Of a DNA stretch of 64,000 nt, positions 9,105-19,522 are shown in pieces. The stretch is from Pseudenterobacter timonensis. Its GTDB lineage: Bacteria; Pseudomonadota; Gammaproteobacteria; Enterobacterales; Enterobacteriaceae. Each line of letters begins with the position of its first letter. Within the stretch, counting starts at the first letter, position 1. The translations under genes and the position numbers were made by a program. The notes beneath the pieces are model-generated. The model was not told the origin of the DNA and did no database searches. It worked only from the letters and a program-made list of their open reading frames with translations. The DNA lies in assembly GCF_900021175.1 (NCBI RefSeq), contig NZ_FCOP01000003.1, positions 45,558 to 109,557 on the forward strand, read 5' to 3'.

Positions 9105-9953
9105 TTAGGCCGCCTTTCGACTGCGATGACGCCACTGAACCGGCGTCATCCCCACCTCCCGGTTAAATACCACCGAAAAGTAGTTACTGTCCTCAAAGCC
9201 GCAGTGCATTGCCACCTCACTCACCATCAGCTCCGTGTGCTGGAGCAGATACTGGGCGTGGCAGATGCGCAGCTGGCGCAGATAGTGGTTAACGGTCATC
9301 CCTGTCTGGGTCCGGAACTGCTGGCGCAACGCCCGCTCGCTGCACTGCTCCTGCTCGCAAAATTTCTCCAGCACAAAGCTGCGGTTCAGGCTGCCGGCCA
9401 GGGTAGTGATCAGCTTATCCAGCAGCGCTTCCTGCTCGCTGGCGGAGGGGTTATCGATAGCGTAGCGGTAGCGTTTCAGGGTTAGCGCCAGCTGGGCGAA
9501 GAGCAGTTCCGCCATATCAAACGCCTGCGGGTCCGCTTTCTGGCTCTCCTGCTCAAGCTGGGCAATCACCTGCCGGACCTGCGCCATGCCGCTGCTGCCA
9601 AGCCGCCAGTGCGGCGCGGTGCGCGCGCCGTTAAAACCGGGGATAGCGGCCGCCCAGTCGACATTGAGCTTCAGCCGCTCCGGGCAGTAGATCACATTCT
9701 GTAAGACCAGGTCGTTTACCGAGGCGTAGGAGTGTTTATCTTCGGCGCGGATGTAGAACAGATCCCCGCGGGTAATGCGGTAGGGGCGGTCGTTGAGGAC
9801 GTGTAAGCCGTTACCGCGCCAGACAATTACCAGCTCGCAAAATTCATGGGTATGTTCGGCAAAGACATTTTGCGGATAGCGGTCCGCCACCGCCACGGCC
9901 TGCCCGTCGCCGGTGAAAAAGTCGGCTTTACGAAGAACTAACTGAGCGCTCAC
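9105..9953 (-). CDS. rhaR: AraC-family activator RhaR
   Basis: RhaR responds to L-rhamnose and activates transcription of rhaSR. The 282-residue protein has an N-terminal cupin sensor ([28 protein letters not shown]) and a C-terminal pair of helix-turn-helix motifs that ends in [25 protein letters not shown]. The start is a GTG at 9953, which gives exactly the E. coli length. It lies downstream of rhaS on the same strand and forms the rhaSR operon. Confidence 0.96.
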   Translation of the reverse strand: MSAQLVLRKADFFTGDGQAVAVADRYPQNVFAEHTHEFCELVIVWRGNGLHVLNDRPYRITRGDLFYIRAEDKHSYASVNDLVLQNVIYCPERLKLNVDWAAAIPGFNGARTAPHWRLGSSGMAQVRQVIAQLEQESQKADPQAFDMAELLFAQLALTLKRYRYAIDNPSASEQEALLDKLITTLAGSLNRSFVLEKFCEQEQCSERALRQQFRTQTGMTVNHYLRQLRICHAQYLLQHTELMVSEVAMHCGFEDSNYFSVVFNREVGMTPVQWRHRSRKAA

Positions 9954-10025
9954 GGCTTACCTCAACGACCAATAACCTGACATTATTAGCTGTTTTGCCG
10001 TCTGAAAACGGTGACTGGCCTCGCG

Positions 10026-10862
10026 TTACTGAAGCGACGCGTCCCTGCCCTGCCGGATGTCGCGCGGTGACCAGCTAAACTCCCGGCGAAAAAGGGTCGA
10101 AAAGTGGTTACTGTCGCCGAAACCGCAGCGATAGGCGATATCCGTTACGCTGTCGTCCGTATGGCGCAACAAATGGCGCGCTTTGATGAGCCGCAGGCGA
10201 TTGAGATAGCGCTGAGGCGTGAGGCCGGTGTGCTGCTTGAGCTGCCGGTGCAGGGTGCGCAGCGACAGGGAGAATTTCTCCGCCAGCGTCTCCCAGCTGA
10301 CATCCTCCGCATAGTGATCTTCCAGCCAGGCCATCAGCTGGTTCAGCCGCGCGTCGTTATTTTCCGCCCCTTCCACCAGGCTGCCACGGCGCAGCAGCAC
10401 CAGCAGTTGCATAAAGAGCATTTCGCGCGTCGCCAGCGCGTGGGTCTCCGTACTCTCTTCAGCCTGCTCCATCTGGGTCACCAGCTGGCGAACCTGCTGG
10501 AGGGTGGACTGATTTACCCGCCAGTGGGAGGGATAGTGGCCGTCCTTCTCCTGCGGCAGCAGCTGATTCAGCCCTGACAGGAACTGAAACGCGGCCGGGG
10601 AACGGTAGAGCACATTGGTCAGGCAGAGGTTGTCGGTATGTTCATAGAGGTGCCGGTCATGATCGCGCACAAAACAGACCGTTCCCCCGCTGATGGTATA
10701 GGGCTGACCGTTAAAGACATGAATGCCGGTGCCATGTTCAACGATCACAATCTCATGAAAATCATGGTGATGCTCAGGAAATGCCGCCTGAGGCAGACGG
10801 GGTTCGATCGCCACAGGCGAACCGCCAGAAGGAAAAAAATCCACGCTATGTAGTACGGTCAT
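10026..10862 (-). CDS. rhaS: AraC-family activator RhaS
   Basis: RhaS binds L-rhamnose and activates rhaBAD and rhaT together with CRP. The 278-residue product starts [14 protein letters not shown]. The ATG at 10862 is preferred over one four codons upstream because it matches the E. coli start. It has the cupin segment [23 protein letters not shown] and the C-terminal AraC domain with [29 protein letters not shown]. It is divergent from rhaB across a 300-bp control region. It must not be confused with the unrelated ABC binding protein downstream that is also called RhaS in some nomenclatures. Confidence 0.97.
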   Translation of the reverse strand: MTVLHSVDFFPSGGSPVAIEPRLPQAAFPEHHHDFHEIVIVEHGTGIHVFNGQPYTISGGTVCFVRDHDRHLYEHTDNLCLTNVLYRSPAAFQFLSGLNQLLPQEKDGHYPSHWRVNQSTLQQVRQLVTQMEQAEESTETHALATREMLFMQLLVLLRRGSLVEGAENNDARLNQLMAWLEDHYAEDVSWETLAEKFSLSLRTLHRQLKQHTGLTPQRYLNRLRLIKARHLLRHTDDSVTDIAYRCGFGDSNHFSTLFRREFSWSPRDIRQGRDASLQ

Positions 10863-11036
10863 AACGGCCCCCACCGATGAGAAAGTTTCTCAAATAGTAA
10901 TGAAGGGTCGGCGATCTGACCTTCAATTTTTGACAGCAAAGCGCGCAAAGCCTGTCGGTTTTTCAAGAAACGAGCGGAAAGATCCGGAAATGCGGAGAGG
11001 GTCACATTGTCCCGGATAGCGGGGTTTACTGGAAAC

Positions 11037-11108
11037 TGTGAACTTTCTCACGTTCACCTTTGCTTTCTTGCCAGCCGCACTAACGGGCTGTCAGTTACGA
11101 GAAGGTCA
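11037..11108 (+). promoter_or_regulatory. rhaBAD promoter control region: CRP site plus RhaS inverted repeat
   Basis: A CRP site TGTGA-actttc-TCACG (11037-11052) is followed by two inverted 17-bp half-sites (11056-11072 and 11092-11108). These correspond to the RhaS binding half-sites of E. coli: the right one reads CAGTTACGAGAAGGTCA, the left is its imperfect reverse complement. A -10-like tttagact follows. Further upstream, around 10929-10965, lies a second region with TGACAG and CTGTCGG arms that probably serves RhaR at the rhaSR promoter. Confidence 0.75.
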
Positions 11109-11162
11109 TTTTTTCTTCCCTTTTTTAGACTTCCCCCTGATGACTTAAGAAAGGACGTAATC

Positions 11163-12632
11163 ATGACTTTTCGCCATTGTGTGGCTGTCGATTTGGGCGC
11201 CTCCAGCGGTCGCGTAATGCTGGCCCGCTATAACTCTGACACGCGTGCCTTATCGCTTCGGGAAATCCACCGCTTTGTGAACTGCCTGCAAAAGCAGGAG
11301 GGTAAAGAGACGTGGGATATCGATCGTCTGGAGGCGGAGATCCGCACCGGCCTGAACAAGGTGTGTGAAGAGGGTATCCGCATCGACAGCATCGGGATTG
11401 ATACCTGGGGAGTGGATTACGTTCTGCTGGACGACCGGGGCGAGCGCGTCGGACTGCCGGTCGCTTACCGCGATGGCCGCACCGACGGCGTAATGGCCCG
11501 CGCCGTTGAGCAACTCGGCAAAGCTGAGATCTACGGACGTTCAGGCATTCAGTTTCTGCCCTTTAACACGCTCTATCAGCTGCGGGCGCTGGCGGAGCAG
11601 CAGCCGGAGCTGGTCGAAAAGGTGGCGCACGCGCTGCTGATCCCGGACTACTTAAGCTACCGTCTGACCGGCAACCTGAACTGGGAGTACACCAACGCCA
11701 CCACCACGCAGCTGGTCAATATCAACACCGATAGCTGGGATGAGCGCCTGCTGGCCTGGACCGGCGTGCCGCGTAGCTGGTTTGGCACCCCGACGCACCC
11801 GGGCAACGTGGTGGGTCACTGGATCTGCCCGGAGGGCAATGCGATCCCGGTGGTCGCCGTCGCCAGCCATGATACCGCCAGCGCGGTTATCGCCGCGCCG
11901 CTCGCCGATAAAGATGCCGCTTATCTCTCCTCCGGCACCTGGTCGCTGATGGGCTTTGAGAGCAAAACGCCTTATACCAGCGAACAGGCGCTGGCTGCCA
12001 ATATCACCAACGAAGGCGGCGCGGAAGGCCGTTATCGGGTGCTGAAAAATATTATGGGACTGTGGCTGCTGCAGCGCGTGCTGAAGGAGCAGAACGTGAG
12101 CGACTTGCCGCAGCTTATCGCCGATACCGCCAGGCTGAGCGCCTGCCGCAGCCTGATCAACCCCAACGACGACCGTTTTATCAACCCGGCGCACATGAGC
12201 GCCGAGATCCAGGCGGCCTGCCTTGAAACCGGACAGCCCGTGCCGTCCAGCGCCGCCGAGCTGGCGCGCTGCATTTTCGACAGCCTCGCCCTGCTCTATG
12301 CCGACGTGCTGGAGGAGTTGTCGGCGCTGCGCGGCCACCCCTTTACCCGCCTGCACATCGTGGGCGGCGGCTGCCAGAACCAGCTGCTTAACCAGCTTTG
12401 CGCCGACGCCTGCGGGATCACCGTCGTCGCCGGGCCGGTTGAAGCCTCCACGCTCGGCAACATCGGTATCCAGCTGATGACGCTGGACGAACTCACCAGC
12501 GTGGACGATTTCCGTACGGTGGTCACTGACAACTACCGGATGACCACCTTTACGCCTAACCCCTGCCATGAAATTGCCCGCTACCGGACGCAGTTTCAGC
12601 AAACACGACTGACAAAGGAGCTTTGCGCATGA
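11163..12632 (+). CDS. rhaB: Rhamnulokinase
   Basis: RhaB phosphorylates L-rhamnulose to L-rhamnulose 1-phosphate with ATP. The 489-residue product starts at the ATG at 11163 ([20 protein letters not shown]), downstream of AAGGA. An open extension of 52 codons further upstream runs through the promoter and is not coding. FGGY-kinase features are the phosphate-1 loop [20 protein letters not shown], the [17 protein letters not shown] segment and [18 protein letters not shown] near the C-terminus. The stop overlaps rhaA by 4 bp. Confidence 0.98.
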   Translation: MTFRHCVAVDLGASSGRVMLARYNSDTRALSLREIHRFVNCLQKQEGKETWDIDRLEAEIRTGLNKVCEEGIRIDSIGIDTWGVDYVLLDDRGERVGLPVAYRDGRTDGVMARAVEQLGKAEIYGRSGIQFLPFNTLYQLRALAEQQPELVEKVAHALLIPDYLSYRLTGNLNWEYTNATTTQLVNINTDSWDERLLAWTGVPRSWFGTPTHPGNVVGHWICPEGNAIPVVAVASHDTASAVIAAPLADKDAAYLSSGTWSLMGFESKTPYTSEQALAANITNEGGAEGRYRVLKNIMGLWLLQRVLKEQNVSDLPQLIADTARLSACRSLINPNDDRFINPAHMSAEIQAACLETGQPVPSSAAELARCIFDSLALLYADVLEELSALRGHPFTRLHIVGGGCQNQLLNQLCADACGITVVAGPVEASTLGNIGIQLMTLDELTSVDDFRTVVTDNYRMTTFTPNPCHEIARYRTQFQQTRLTKELCA

Positions 12633-13888
12633 CCACTCAACTTGAACAAGCCTGGGAACTGGCTAAACAGCGTTTCGCCGCCGTCGGCGTGGATGTCGAA
12701 GAGGCCCTGCGCCAGCTCGACCGCCTGCCGGTTTCCATGCACTGCTGGCAGGGCGATGACGTGGCGGGCTTTGAGAATCCCGGCGGCGCGCTGACGGGTG
12801 GTATCCAGGCAACCGGCAACTATCCGGGCAAAGCGCGTAACGCCGCTGAACTGCGCGCCGACCTGGAGCAGGCGCTGAGCCTGATCCCGGGGCCGAAACG
12901 TCTGAACCTGCACGCCATCTATCTGGAGTCCGACGAGCCGGTCGCGCGTAACGAAATCAAACCGGAACACTTTAAGAACTGGGTGGAGTGGGCAAAAGCC
13001 AACAGACTGGGACTCGATTTTAACCCCTCCTGCTTCTCGCATCCGCTGAGCGCGGACGGTTTTACCCTCTCCCACGCTAACGATGAGATCCGCCAGTTCT
13101 GGATCGACCACTGCAAGGCGAGCCGCCGCGTCTCCGCATACTTTGGCGAACAGCTCGGCACGCCGTCGGTGATGAACATCTGGATCCCGGACGGCATGAA
13201 AGATATCACCGTTGACCGCCTCGCCCCGCGCCAGCGTCTGCTAGAGGCGCTGGATGAGGTGATTAGCGAAAAACTGAACCCGGCGCACCACATCGACGCC
13301 GTAGAGAGCAAGCTGTTCGGCATTGGCGCCGAAAGTTATACCGTCGGCTCTAACGAGTTTTACATGGGTTACGCCACCAGCCGTCAGACCGCGCTCTGCC
13401 TGGATGCGGGCCATTTCCACCCGACCGAGGTGATCTCCGACAAAATCTCCGCCGCCATGCTCTACGTGCCGCGCCTGCTGCTGCACGTTAGCCGTCCGGT
13501 ACGCTGGGACAGCGACCACGTGGTGCTGCTGGATGACGAAACCCAGGCGATTGCCAGCGAAATCATCCGCCACGACCTCTTTGACCGCGTACATATCGGC
13601 CTCGACTTCTTCGACGCCTCCATCAACCGCATCGCGGCGTGGGTTATCGGCACCCGTAACATGAAGAAAGCCCTGCTGCGCGCCCTGCTGGAGCCGACCG
13701 AAGCGCTAATGCAGCTGGAAAATAACGGCGACTACACCGCGCGTCTGGCGCTGCTGGAAGAGCAAAAATCCCTGCCGTGGCAGGCGGTGTGGGAGATGTA
13801 CTGCCAGCGACACGATACTCCTACGGGCAGCCAGTGGCTGGATAACGTGCGGGCGTATGAGAAAGACGTTCTTGCCGCTCGTCAGTAA
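12629..13888 (+). CDS. rhaA: L-rhamnose isomerase
   Basis: RhaA interconverts L-rhamnose and L-rhamnulose and needs divalent metal. The product is 419 residues. The ATG at 12629 follows an AAAGGAG site and gives the E. coli length, so the TTG two codons upstream is not used. Highly conserved stretches include [49 protein letters not shown] and [17 protein letters not shown]. It is co-transcribed with rhaB and separated from rhaD by an inverted REP pair. Confidence 0.98.
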   Translation: MTTQLEQAWELAKQRFAAVGVDVEEALRQLDRLPVSMHCWQGDDVAGFENPGGALTGGIQATGNYPGKARNAAELRADLEQALSLIPGPKRLNLHAIYLESDEPVARNEIKPEHFKNWVEWAKANRLGLDFNPSCFSHPLSADGFTLSHANDEIRQFWIDHCKASRRVSAYFGEQLGTPSVMNIWIPDGMKDITVDRLAPRQRLLEALDEVISEKLNPAHHIDAVESKLFGIGAESYTVGSNEFYMGYATSRQTALCLDAGHFHPTEVISDKISAAMLYVPRLLLHVSRPVRWDSDHVVLLDDETQAIASEIIRHDLFDRVHIGLDFFDASINRIAAWVIGTRNMKKALLRALLEPTEALMQLENNGDYTARLALLEEQKSLPWQAVWEMYCQRHDTPTGSQWLDNVRAYEKDVLAARQ

Positions 13889-13896
13889 AAAACATC

Positions 13897-13965
13897 GCCC
13901 GGCGGCGCGTTGCTTGCCGGGCCTACAGGTAAAAGTAGGCCGGGTAAGCAACGCGCCACCCGGCA
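13897..13965. repeat. Inverted REP pair between rhaA and rhaD
   Basis: Two REP units face each other (13897-13926 and 13935-13965) and could form one long stem-loop in the rhaBAD mRNA. This is a typical place for 3' end stabilisation of the upstream genes and differential expression of rhaD. Confidence 0.8.
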
Positions 13966-13984
13966 TTTTCAAAGGAAACACAGT

Positions 13985-14815
13985 ATGCAGACCATCACCA
14001 CTTCCTGGTTCGTCCAGGGCATGATCAAAGCCACCTCTGACGCCTGGCTCAAAGGCTGGGACGAGCGCAACGGCGGCAACCTGACGCTGCGTCTGGATGA
14101 TGCCGATATTGAGCCCTACGCCGCCGATTTCCATCAGAAACCGCGCTATATTGCGCTGAGCCAGCCGATGCCGCTGCTGGCTAACACGCCGTTTATCGTC
14201 ACCGGCTCCGGCAAATTCTTCCGGAACGTGCAGCTCGATCCCGCCGCCAACTTAGGCGTGGTGAAAGTGGACAGCGACGGCGCGGGTTACCACATTCTCT
14301 GGGGACTGACGGACGACGCGGTACCGACATCCGAACTGCCGGCGCACTTCCTCTCCCACTGCGAGCGCATCAAGGCGACGAACGGTAAAGATCGCGTGAT
14401 CATGCACTGCCACGCCACCAACCTGATCGCCCTGACCTACGTGCTGGAGAACAATTCCGATCTCTTCACCCGCAAGCTGTGGGAAGGGAGCACCGAGTGT
14501 CTGGTGGTCTTCCCGGACGGGGTGGGCATTCTGCCGTGGATGGTGCCGGGCACCGACGAGATTGGCCAGGCCACCGCGCAGGATATGCAGAAACACTCCC
14601 TGGTGCTGTGGCCGTTCCACGGCGTCTTCGGCAGCGGCCCGACGCTGGATGAGACCTTCGGGCTTATCGACACCGCCGAGAAGTCCGCCGAAGTGCTGGT
14701 GAAGGTCTATTCCATGGGGGGAATGAAGCAGACCATCACCAAAGAAGAGCTGATTGCGCTGGGTAAACGTTTTGGCGTTAACCCGATGCAGTCAGCGCTT
14801 GACCTCTACGCATAA
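13985..14815 (+). CDS. rhaD: Rhamnulose-1-phosphate aldolase
   Basis: This zinc class II aldolase splits L-rhamnulose 1-phosphate into dihydroxyacetone phosphate and L-lactaldehyde. The 276-residue product starts at the ATG at 13985 ([21 protein letters not shown]), preceded by AAAGGAAA. The metal ligands and base of the E. coli enzyme are all present: Glu117, His141, His143 and His212. The lactaldehyde it releases is the expected substrate of the iron dehydrogenase encoded downstream. Confidence 0.98.
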   Translation: MQTITTSWFVQGMIKATSDAWLKGWDERNGGNLTLRLDDADIEPYAADFHQKPRYIALSQPMPLLANTPFIVTGSGKFFRNVQLDPAANLGVVKVDSDGAGYHILWGLTDDAVPTSELPAHFLSHCERIKATNGKDRVIMHCHATNLIALTYVLENNSDLFTRKLWEGSTECLVVFPDGVGILPWMVPGTDEIGQATAQDMQKHSLVLWPFHGVFGSGPTLDETFGLIDTAEKSAEVLVKVYSMGGMKQTITKEELIALGKRFGVNPMQSALDLYA

Positions 14816-14823
14816 CAACATCG

Positions 14824-14847
14824 CGCCCCGCTCATGAAGACGGGGCG
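14824..14847 (+). promoter_or_regulatory. GC-rich hairpin between rhaD and the ABC importer genes
   Basis: cgccccg and cggggcg arms enclose a ten-base loop but lack a following T-tract. It may be a processing or attenuation hairpin rather than a full terminator. The next gene starts 45 bp downstream with its own ribosome binding site. Confidence 0.45.
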
Positions 14848-14892
14848 AAGTTTCACCTGCACCCTACAAAACTAACTCGTGGAGTATAAGCA

Positions 14893-15879
14893 ATGAAAAT
14901 AAAAGCAAGCTTGATCCTCACCGTTGCCGCCCTGGCGTTGTCCGGTTCCGCATTAGCAGAAGTCAAAATCGCCCTGGTGGCGAAATCGTTAGGCAATGGA
15001 TTCTTCGAAGCCGCCAACGTCGGCGCGCAGGAAGCGGCGAAAGAGTTAGGCGATGTCAAAGTGATCTATACCGGCCCCACCACCACCACGGCGGAAGCGC
15101 AGATCGAGGTGCTGAACGGGTTGATCGCCCAGGGGGTGGATGCGATCGCCATCTCGGCAAACGATCCCGACGCGCTGGTGCCGGTACTGAAAAAAGCGAT
15201 GCAGCGCGGAATTAAAGTTGTCTCCTGGGATTCCGGCGTGGCGAAAGCGGGCCGCCAGATCCATCTAAACCCGTCCAATAACGCGCTGATTGGCGAAACC
15301 AACGTGAAGCTGGCCGCCGACGCGCTGAAGGCGCTGAACGTGGAGAAAGGCGACGTGGCTATTCTGAGCGCTACGCCTACCTCCACCAACCAGAACACCT
15401 GGATTGCGGAGATGAAAAAGGTGTTGCCGAAATATCCGTCGGTCAATCTGGTGACGGTGGCCTACGGCGACGATCTCTCTGACAAGAGCTACCGCGAGGC
15501 GGTCGGGCTGCTGAAAACTTACCCGGATCTGAAGGTCATTGTCTCCCCCTCCTCCGTCGGAATTGTGGCGGCGGCCCAGGCGGTAAAAGACCAGAACAAG
15601 ATTGGCAAAGTGTATGTGACGGGCCTCGGCCTGCCCTCTGAGATGGCGGGGGCGGTGAAATCCGGGGCGAGCAAAAGTTTTGCCATCTGGAACCCGATTG
15701 ATCTCGGCTATGCCGCGACTTACTTAGCAGACGATCTGGTGAAAGGGACCGCCACCAAAACCGAAGCGAGCATGGGCAAGCTGGGCAAAGTGAAGCTGGA
15801 TGCAGACGGTAACGGCGCGATGGCGGAGCCGTTCGTCTACGATGCGAGCAATATTGATAAGTTCTCGAAAATCTTCTGA
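14893..15879 (+). CDS. Rhamnose-type ABC importer, periplasmic binding protein
   Basis: The 328-residue product has a Sec signal peptide (cut near SALA-EVK) and a periplasmic-binding-protein fold of the pentose/ribose-galactose class. Characteristic segments are GPTTTTAEAQIEVLNGLIAQGVDAIAISAND, a WDSGV strand and SSVGIVAAAQAV. It is the first gene of a four-gene importer set placed directly after rhaBAD, which makes L-rhamnose the likely ligand. The rhizobial counterpart is named RhaS. An autoinducer-2 (LsrB-like) ligand is the main alternative, but no lsrK, lsrF or lsrG is nearby. Confidence 0.88.
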   Translation: MKIKASLILTVAALALSGSALAEVKIALVAKSLGNGFFEAANVGAQEAAKELGDVKVIYTGPTTTTAEAQIEVLNGLIAQGVDAIAISANDPDALVPVLKKAMQRGIKVVSWDSGVAKAGRQIHLNPSNNALIGETNVKLAADALKALNVEKGDVAILSATPTSTNQNTWIAEMKKVLPKYPSVNLVTVAYGDDLSDKSYREAVGLLKTYPDLKVIVSPSSVGIVAAAQAVKDQNKIGKVYVTGLGLPSEMAGAVKSGASKSFAIWNPIDLGYAATYLADDLVKGTATKTEASMGKLGKVKLDADGNGAMAEPFVYDASNIDKFSKIF

Positions 15880-15886
15880 CAACGTT

Positions 15887-15997
15887 ACCCCTCACCCTGG
15901 CCCTCTCCCCAAAGGGGAGAGGGAAATGATTGAGCCTCTTTCCCCATGCTCGATCGAGCCCCTCTTCCCTCCGGGGAGAGGGGTTGGGGTGAGGGGA
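15887..15997. repeat. Palindromic ctctcccc/ggggagag repeat pair inside the ABC operon
   Basis: Two hairpin units (ccctctccccaaaggggagaggg-type arms) are bracketed by inverted ends ccctcaccct and agggtgagggg-like. A related, longer array recurs at 19523-19698. Both lie between genes of one transcription unit and would form stable RNA hairpins. Confidence 0.8.
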
Positions 15998-16016
15998 AAT
16001 TCACCGGAGAACTATC

Positions 16017-17519
16017 ATGACCCCTTTGCTTCAGCTAAAAAATATCACCAAAGTTTTCCCCGGCGTGCGCGCGCTGGAAAACGTGCAGCTTGAACTCTGG
16101 CCCGGCAAAGTCACCGCCCTTATCGGCGAAAACGGCGCGGGTAAATCCACGCTGGTCAAAGTGATGACCGGTATCTATCAGCCCGACGAGGGCGAGATCC
16201 TCTATAAAGCGATCCCCATTCAGCTCCCGACGCCGGATGCGGCGCACCGGGTCGGCATTACCGCCATTCACCAGGAGACCGTCCTGTTCGACGAACTGTC
16301 GGTCACCGAAAATATTTTTGCCGGTCAGTACCTCTATAAAGGCTTGCTGAAAAAGCTCGACTGGCCGGAGATGCACCGTCGGGCGCAGGCGCTCCTCACG
16401 CGCCTGGAGGTCTCCATCGATCCGCGCGCCACGCTGAAAACCCTGAACATCGCCCAGCGGCATATGGTCGCCATCGCCCGGGCGCTGTCGTTCGAGGCGC
16501 AGGTGGTTATTCTCGATGAACCCACCGCGGCGCTCTCCCAGCATGAGATCCTCGAGTTTTACCAGATCGTTGAACGCTTAAAGCAGGAGGGCAAAGCGAT
16601 CCTCTTTATCTCGCACAAGTTCGACGAAATTTTTGAGCTGGCGGATCACTACACCATTCTGCGCGACGGCGCCTTCGTCGGCGCGGGGGCGATGAGCGAG
16701 ATCACCGAAGAGCGGATGGTGTCGATGATGGTGGGACGCGCCATTAACCAGACCTACCCGAAAGTCGAGTGCGAGAAGGGCGAAACGGTGCTGGAGGTGC
16801 GCGATCTCTGCCATCCCACCGAGTTCTCCAGTATCTCCTTCTCTCTGCGCAAAGGGGAAATTCTCGGCTTTTACGGGCTGGTGGGCGCCGGGCGCACCGA
16901 GCTGATGCAGGCGCTCTCCGGCGTCACGCGGCCCTCTTCCGGCGAGATTATCCTGAAAGGAAAAACGCAGCGCTTTCGCCAGCCTGCGGACGCGATTAAA
17001 GCAGGGATCGTCTGTGTCCCCGAGGAGCGGCAAAAGCAGGGGGCCATTATCGAGCTGCCCATCGCCCAGAACATCAGCCTGCCGCAGCTCAGCCGCCTTA
17101 ACCCCAACGGCGTGCTGCATGACGACCGCGAATGGCGTCTGGCGGAGGAGTACGCCCGGCGGCTCCAGGTAAAAGCCTTTAGCTGGAAACAGCCGGTGGA
17201 AACTCTCTCGGGCGGCAATCAGCAGAAGGTGGTGATTGGAAAATGGCTGGCGACCCATCCGGACGTCATCATCCTCGATGAGCCGACAAAAGGGATCGAT
17301 ATCGGCTCCAAAGCGGGCGTGCATCAGTTTATGTCCGAGCTGGTGGCGCAGGGGCTGGCGGTGATTATGGTCTCGTCCGAGCTGCCGGAAGTGATGGGCA
17401 TGGCGGATCGCATTATCGTGATGCACGAGGGGCTAATGGTGGCGGAATACGCGGCGGACGGCGCCACGGCGGAGACCATCGTCAGCGCCGCCAGCGGTGC
17501 CAGACAGGAGGCGGCGTAA
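16017..17519 (+). CDS. Rhamnose-type ABC importer, double-domain ATPase
   Basis: The 500-residue protein has two fused nucleotide-binding domains, as usual for sugar importers of the RbsA/MglA class. The first domain has Walker A GENGAGKST (37-45) and Walker B VVILDEPTAALS. The second has LSGGNQQKVVIGKWL followed by VIILDEPTKGID and a degenerate Walker A (GLVGAGRTEL), normal for this class. GGAGA precedes the ATG. It follows the binding-protein gene after a hairpin repeat and overlaps the first permease gene by one base, so it is part of the same importer. The rhizobial homologue is called RhaT, a name already taken here by the symporter. Confidence 0.92.
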   Translation: MTPLLQLKNITKVFPGVRALENVQLELWPGKVTALIGENGAGKSTLVKVMTGIYQPDEGEILYKAIPIQLPTPDAAHRVGITAIHQETVLFDELSVTENIFAGQYLYKGLLKKLDWPEMHRRAQALLTRLEVSIDPRATLKTLNIAQRHMVAIARALSFEAQVVILDEPTAALSQHEILEFYQIVERLKQEGKAILFISHKFDEIFELADHYTILRDGAFVGAGAMSEITEERMVSMMVGRAINQTYPKVECEKGETVLEVRDLCHPTEFSSISFSLRKGEILGFYGLVGAGRTELMQALSGVTRPSSGEIILKGKTQRFRQPADAIKAGIVCVPEERQKQGAIIELPIAQNISLPQLSRLNPNGVLHDDREWRLAEEYARRLQVKAFSWKQPVETLSGGNQQKVVIGKWLATHPDVIILDEPTKGIDIGSKAGVHQFMSELVAQGLAVIMVSSELPEVMGMADRIIVMHEGLMVAEYAADGATAETIVSAASGARQEAA

Positions 17520-18523
17520 TGTGGCAAAAACTCCTTAAACACCGCGAGGCGCTGCTGGCGGCGGTCATTGTACTGATGATTATCGCTGTCGGCAGCCGCG
17601 CACCGTCGTTTATCGCGCCGGGCAACCTGGTGGAGATGTTTAACGACACCGCGATACTCATCATTCTCGCCCTCGGGCAGATGATGGTGCTGCTGACCAA
17701 AGGTATCGATCTCTCGATGGCGGCCAACCTGGCGCTCACCGGCATGATTGTGGCGCTAATTAACTTCCACTATCCGACGGTCCCCGTCTGGGCGCTACTG
17801 CTGGTGGCGACCGCGCTGGGGCTGCTGATGGGGGTCATTAATGGCCTGCTGGTCTGGAAGCTCGGTATTCCGGCCATCGTGGTAACGCTTGGCACCATGA
17901 GCATCTACCGCGGCATTATCTTTTTGCTCTCCGGCGGCGGCTGGGTGAACTCTAACCAGATGGGAGCCGATTTTCTTGCCCTGCCGCGCACCGCGCTGCT
18001 GGGCTTGCCGGTACTGAGCTGGTGCGCCATCGCCGCGCTGCTGCTGGTGGGCTACTTCCTGCGCTACAGCCGCACCGGACGGGCGCTCTATACCGCGGGC
18101 GGCAACGCCACGGCGGCCTGGTACACCGGCATCAACGCCGGAAAAATGCAGTTCGTCAGCTTCTGCCTCTCCGGAATGCTGGCCGGTTTCTGCGGCTATC
18201 TGTGGATTTCCCGCTTTGCCGTGGCGTATGTCGACGTGGCTAACGGTTTTGAATTGCAGGTGGTGGCAGCCTGTGTGATTGGCGGCATCAGCACCATGGG
18301 CGGCACCGGGCGCGTACTCGGCTGTCTGTTGGGCGCGCTGTTCCTCGGCGTAATCAATAACGCCCTGCCGGTGATTGGCGTTTCGCCCTTCTGGCAGATG
18401 GCCATCTCCGGCACGGTGATTGTCATTGCGGTGCTGCTGAACGAGCGTGGTAACAGGCGTAAAGGCAGGCTGATCCTGCGCGACGCGGCGCTGGCCCGTC
18501 AGAAACAGGCGGTTAAATCATGA
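17519..18523 (+). CDS. rhaP: Rhamnose-type ABC importer permease 1
   Basis: The 334-residue inner-membrane protein has eight to ten hydrophobic helices and belongs to the BPD_transp_2 branched permease family. The EAA-like segment is around AWYTGINAGKMQFVSFCLSGMLAGFCGYLW. Its start overlaps the stop of the ATPase gene by one base (TAATG) and its end overlaps the second permease by four. Together with the neighbour it should form the heterodimeric channel of the importer. Confidence 0.88.
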   Translation: MWQKLLKHREALLAAVIVLMIIAVGSRAPSFIAPGNLVEMFNDTAILIILALGQMMVLLTKGIDLSMAANLALTGMIVALINFHYPTVPVWALLLVATALGLLMGVINGLLVWKLGIPAIVVTLGTMSIYRGIIFLLSGGGWVNSNQMGADFLALPRTALLGLPVLSWCAIAALLLVGYFLRYSRTGRALYTAGGNATAAWYTGINAGKMQFVSFCLSGMLAGFCGYLWISRFAVAYVDVANGFELQVVAACVIGGISTMGGTGRVLGCLLGALFLGVINNALPVIGVSPFWQMAISGTVIVIAVLLNERGNRRKGRLILRDAALARQKQAVKS

Positions 18524-19521
18524 GCAAAATGCTGACTACTGAAGAGATAAAACAGCCCCCGGCGGCGGGCCTGCTCCGGCGTCTGCTCTGCTGGGAGGGC
18601 TTTCTGCTGGCGGTGACCCTCGCCGTGTTTGTGGTCAACGCCCTGGCGTCGCCCTGGTTTCTCGATATCTGGAATCTTTCAGACGCGACGTTCAACTTTA
18701 CCGAGAAGGCGATCATCGTGCTGCCGATGGCGATGCTGATTATCGCCCGGGAAATTGACCTGTCGGTGGCCTCCACCATCGCGCTCAGCTCTACGGTGAT
18801 GGGCTTTTGCGCGGCGGCGGGGGTGGATACGCCGCTGCTGGTCTGCGTGGGGTTAGGGGTCGGGCTGCTGTGCGGGCTGTTCAACGGCATTCTGGTGACG
18901 CGCTTTAACCTCTCCTCCATCGTCATCACCATCGGCACCATGAGCCTGTACCGCGGGATCACCTATATCCTGCTCGGTGATAAGGCGTTGAACAGCTACC
19001 CGGAGAGCTTCGCCTGGTTTGGTCAGGGCTACGTCTGGGGCGCGCTGTCGTTTGAGTTTGCGCTCTTTATCGTGCTGGCGGCAGCGTTTGTCTTTCTGCT
19101 GCATAAAACCAACTTTGGTCGCCGCACTTACGCTATCGGCAATAACCCGACCGCCGCGTGGTATTCGGGCATTAACGTTAAGCGCCACAACCTGATGCTG
19201 TTTGCGCTGGTGGGGCTGATGTCCGGGCTGGCCTCGGTGCTGCTCACCTCGCGCCTCGGCAGCACGCGTCCGACGATTGCGATGGGCTGGGAGCTGGCGG
19301 TAGTGACGATGGCGGTGCTCGGCGGCATCAATATTCTCGGCGGGTCCGGCAGTATGGTGGGGGTGATTATCGCCGCCTTCCTGATGGGGCTGGTGACCTT
19401 TGGCCTGAGCCTGCTCAACGTGCCGGGCATTGTGATGTCGGTAATTATCGGCGCGATGCTGATCGTGGTGATTTCCCTGCCGATTATTACCCGACGGGTT
19501 ATGCAACGAAAACGGATTTAA
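18520..19521 (+). CDS. rhaQ: Rhamnose-type ABC importer permease 2
   Basis: This 333-residue permease is homologous to the preceding one, with the matching segments EIDLSVASTIALSS and AWYSGINVKRHNLMLFALVGLMSGLASVLL. It starts inside the stop codon of the first permease (ATGA). Two different permeases with one double ATPase and one binding protein is the standard composition for rhamnose and AI-2 importers. A long hairpin-repeat array follows before the dehydrogenase gene. Confidence 0.88.
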   Translation: MSKMLTTEEIKQPPAAGLLRRLLCWEGFLLAVTLAVFVVNALASPWFLDIWNLSDATFNFTEKAIIVLPMAMLIIAREIDLSVASTIALSSTVMGFCAAAGVDTPLLVCVGLGVGLLCGLFNGILVTRFNLSSIVITIGTMSLYRGITYILLGDKALNSYPESFAWFGQGYVWGALSFEFALFIVLAAAFVFLLHKTNFGRRTYAIGNNPTAAWYSGINVKRHNLMLFALVGLMSGLASVLLTSRLGSTRPTIAMGWELAVVTMAVLGGINILGGSGSMVGVIIAAFLMGLVTFGLSLLNVPGIVMSVIIGAMLIVVISLPIITRRVMQRKRI

Positions 19522-19522
19522 A

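Noticed and set aside
11007..11162. In-frame 5' extension of rhaB by 52 codons
   Set aside because: It runs through the CRP and RhaS sites of the rhaBAD promoter. The ATG at 11163 has a ribosome binding site and matches the known N-terminus.
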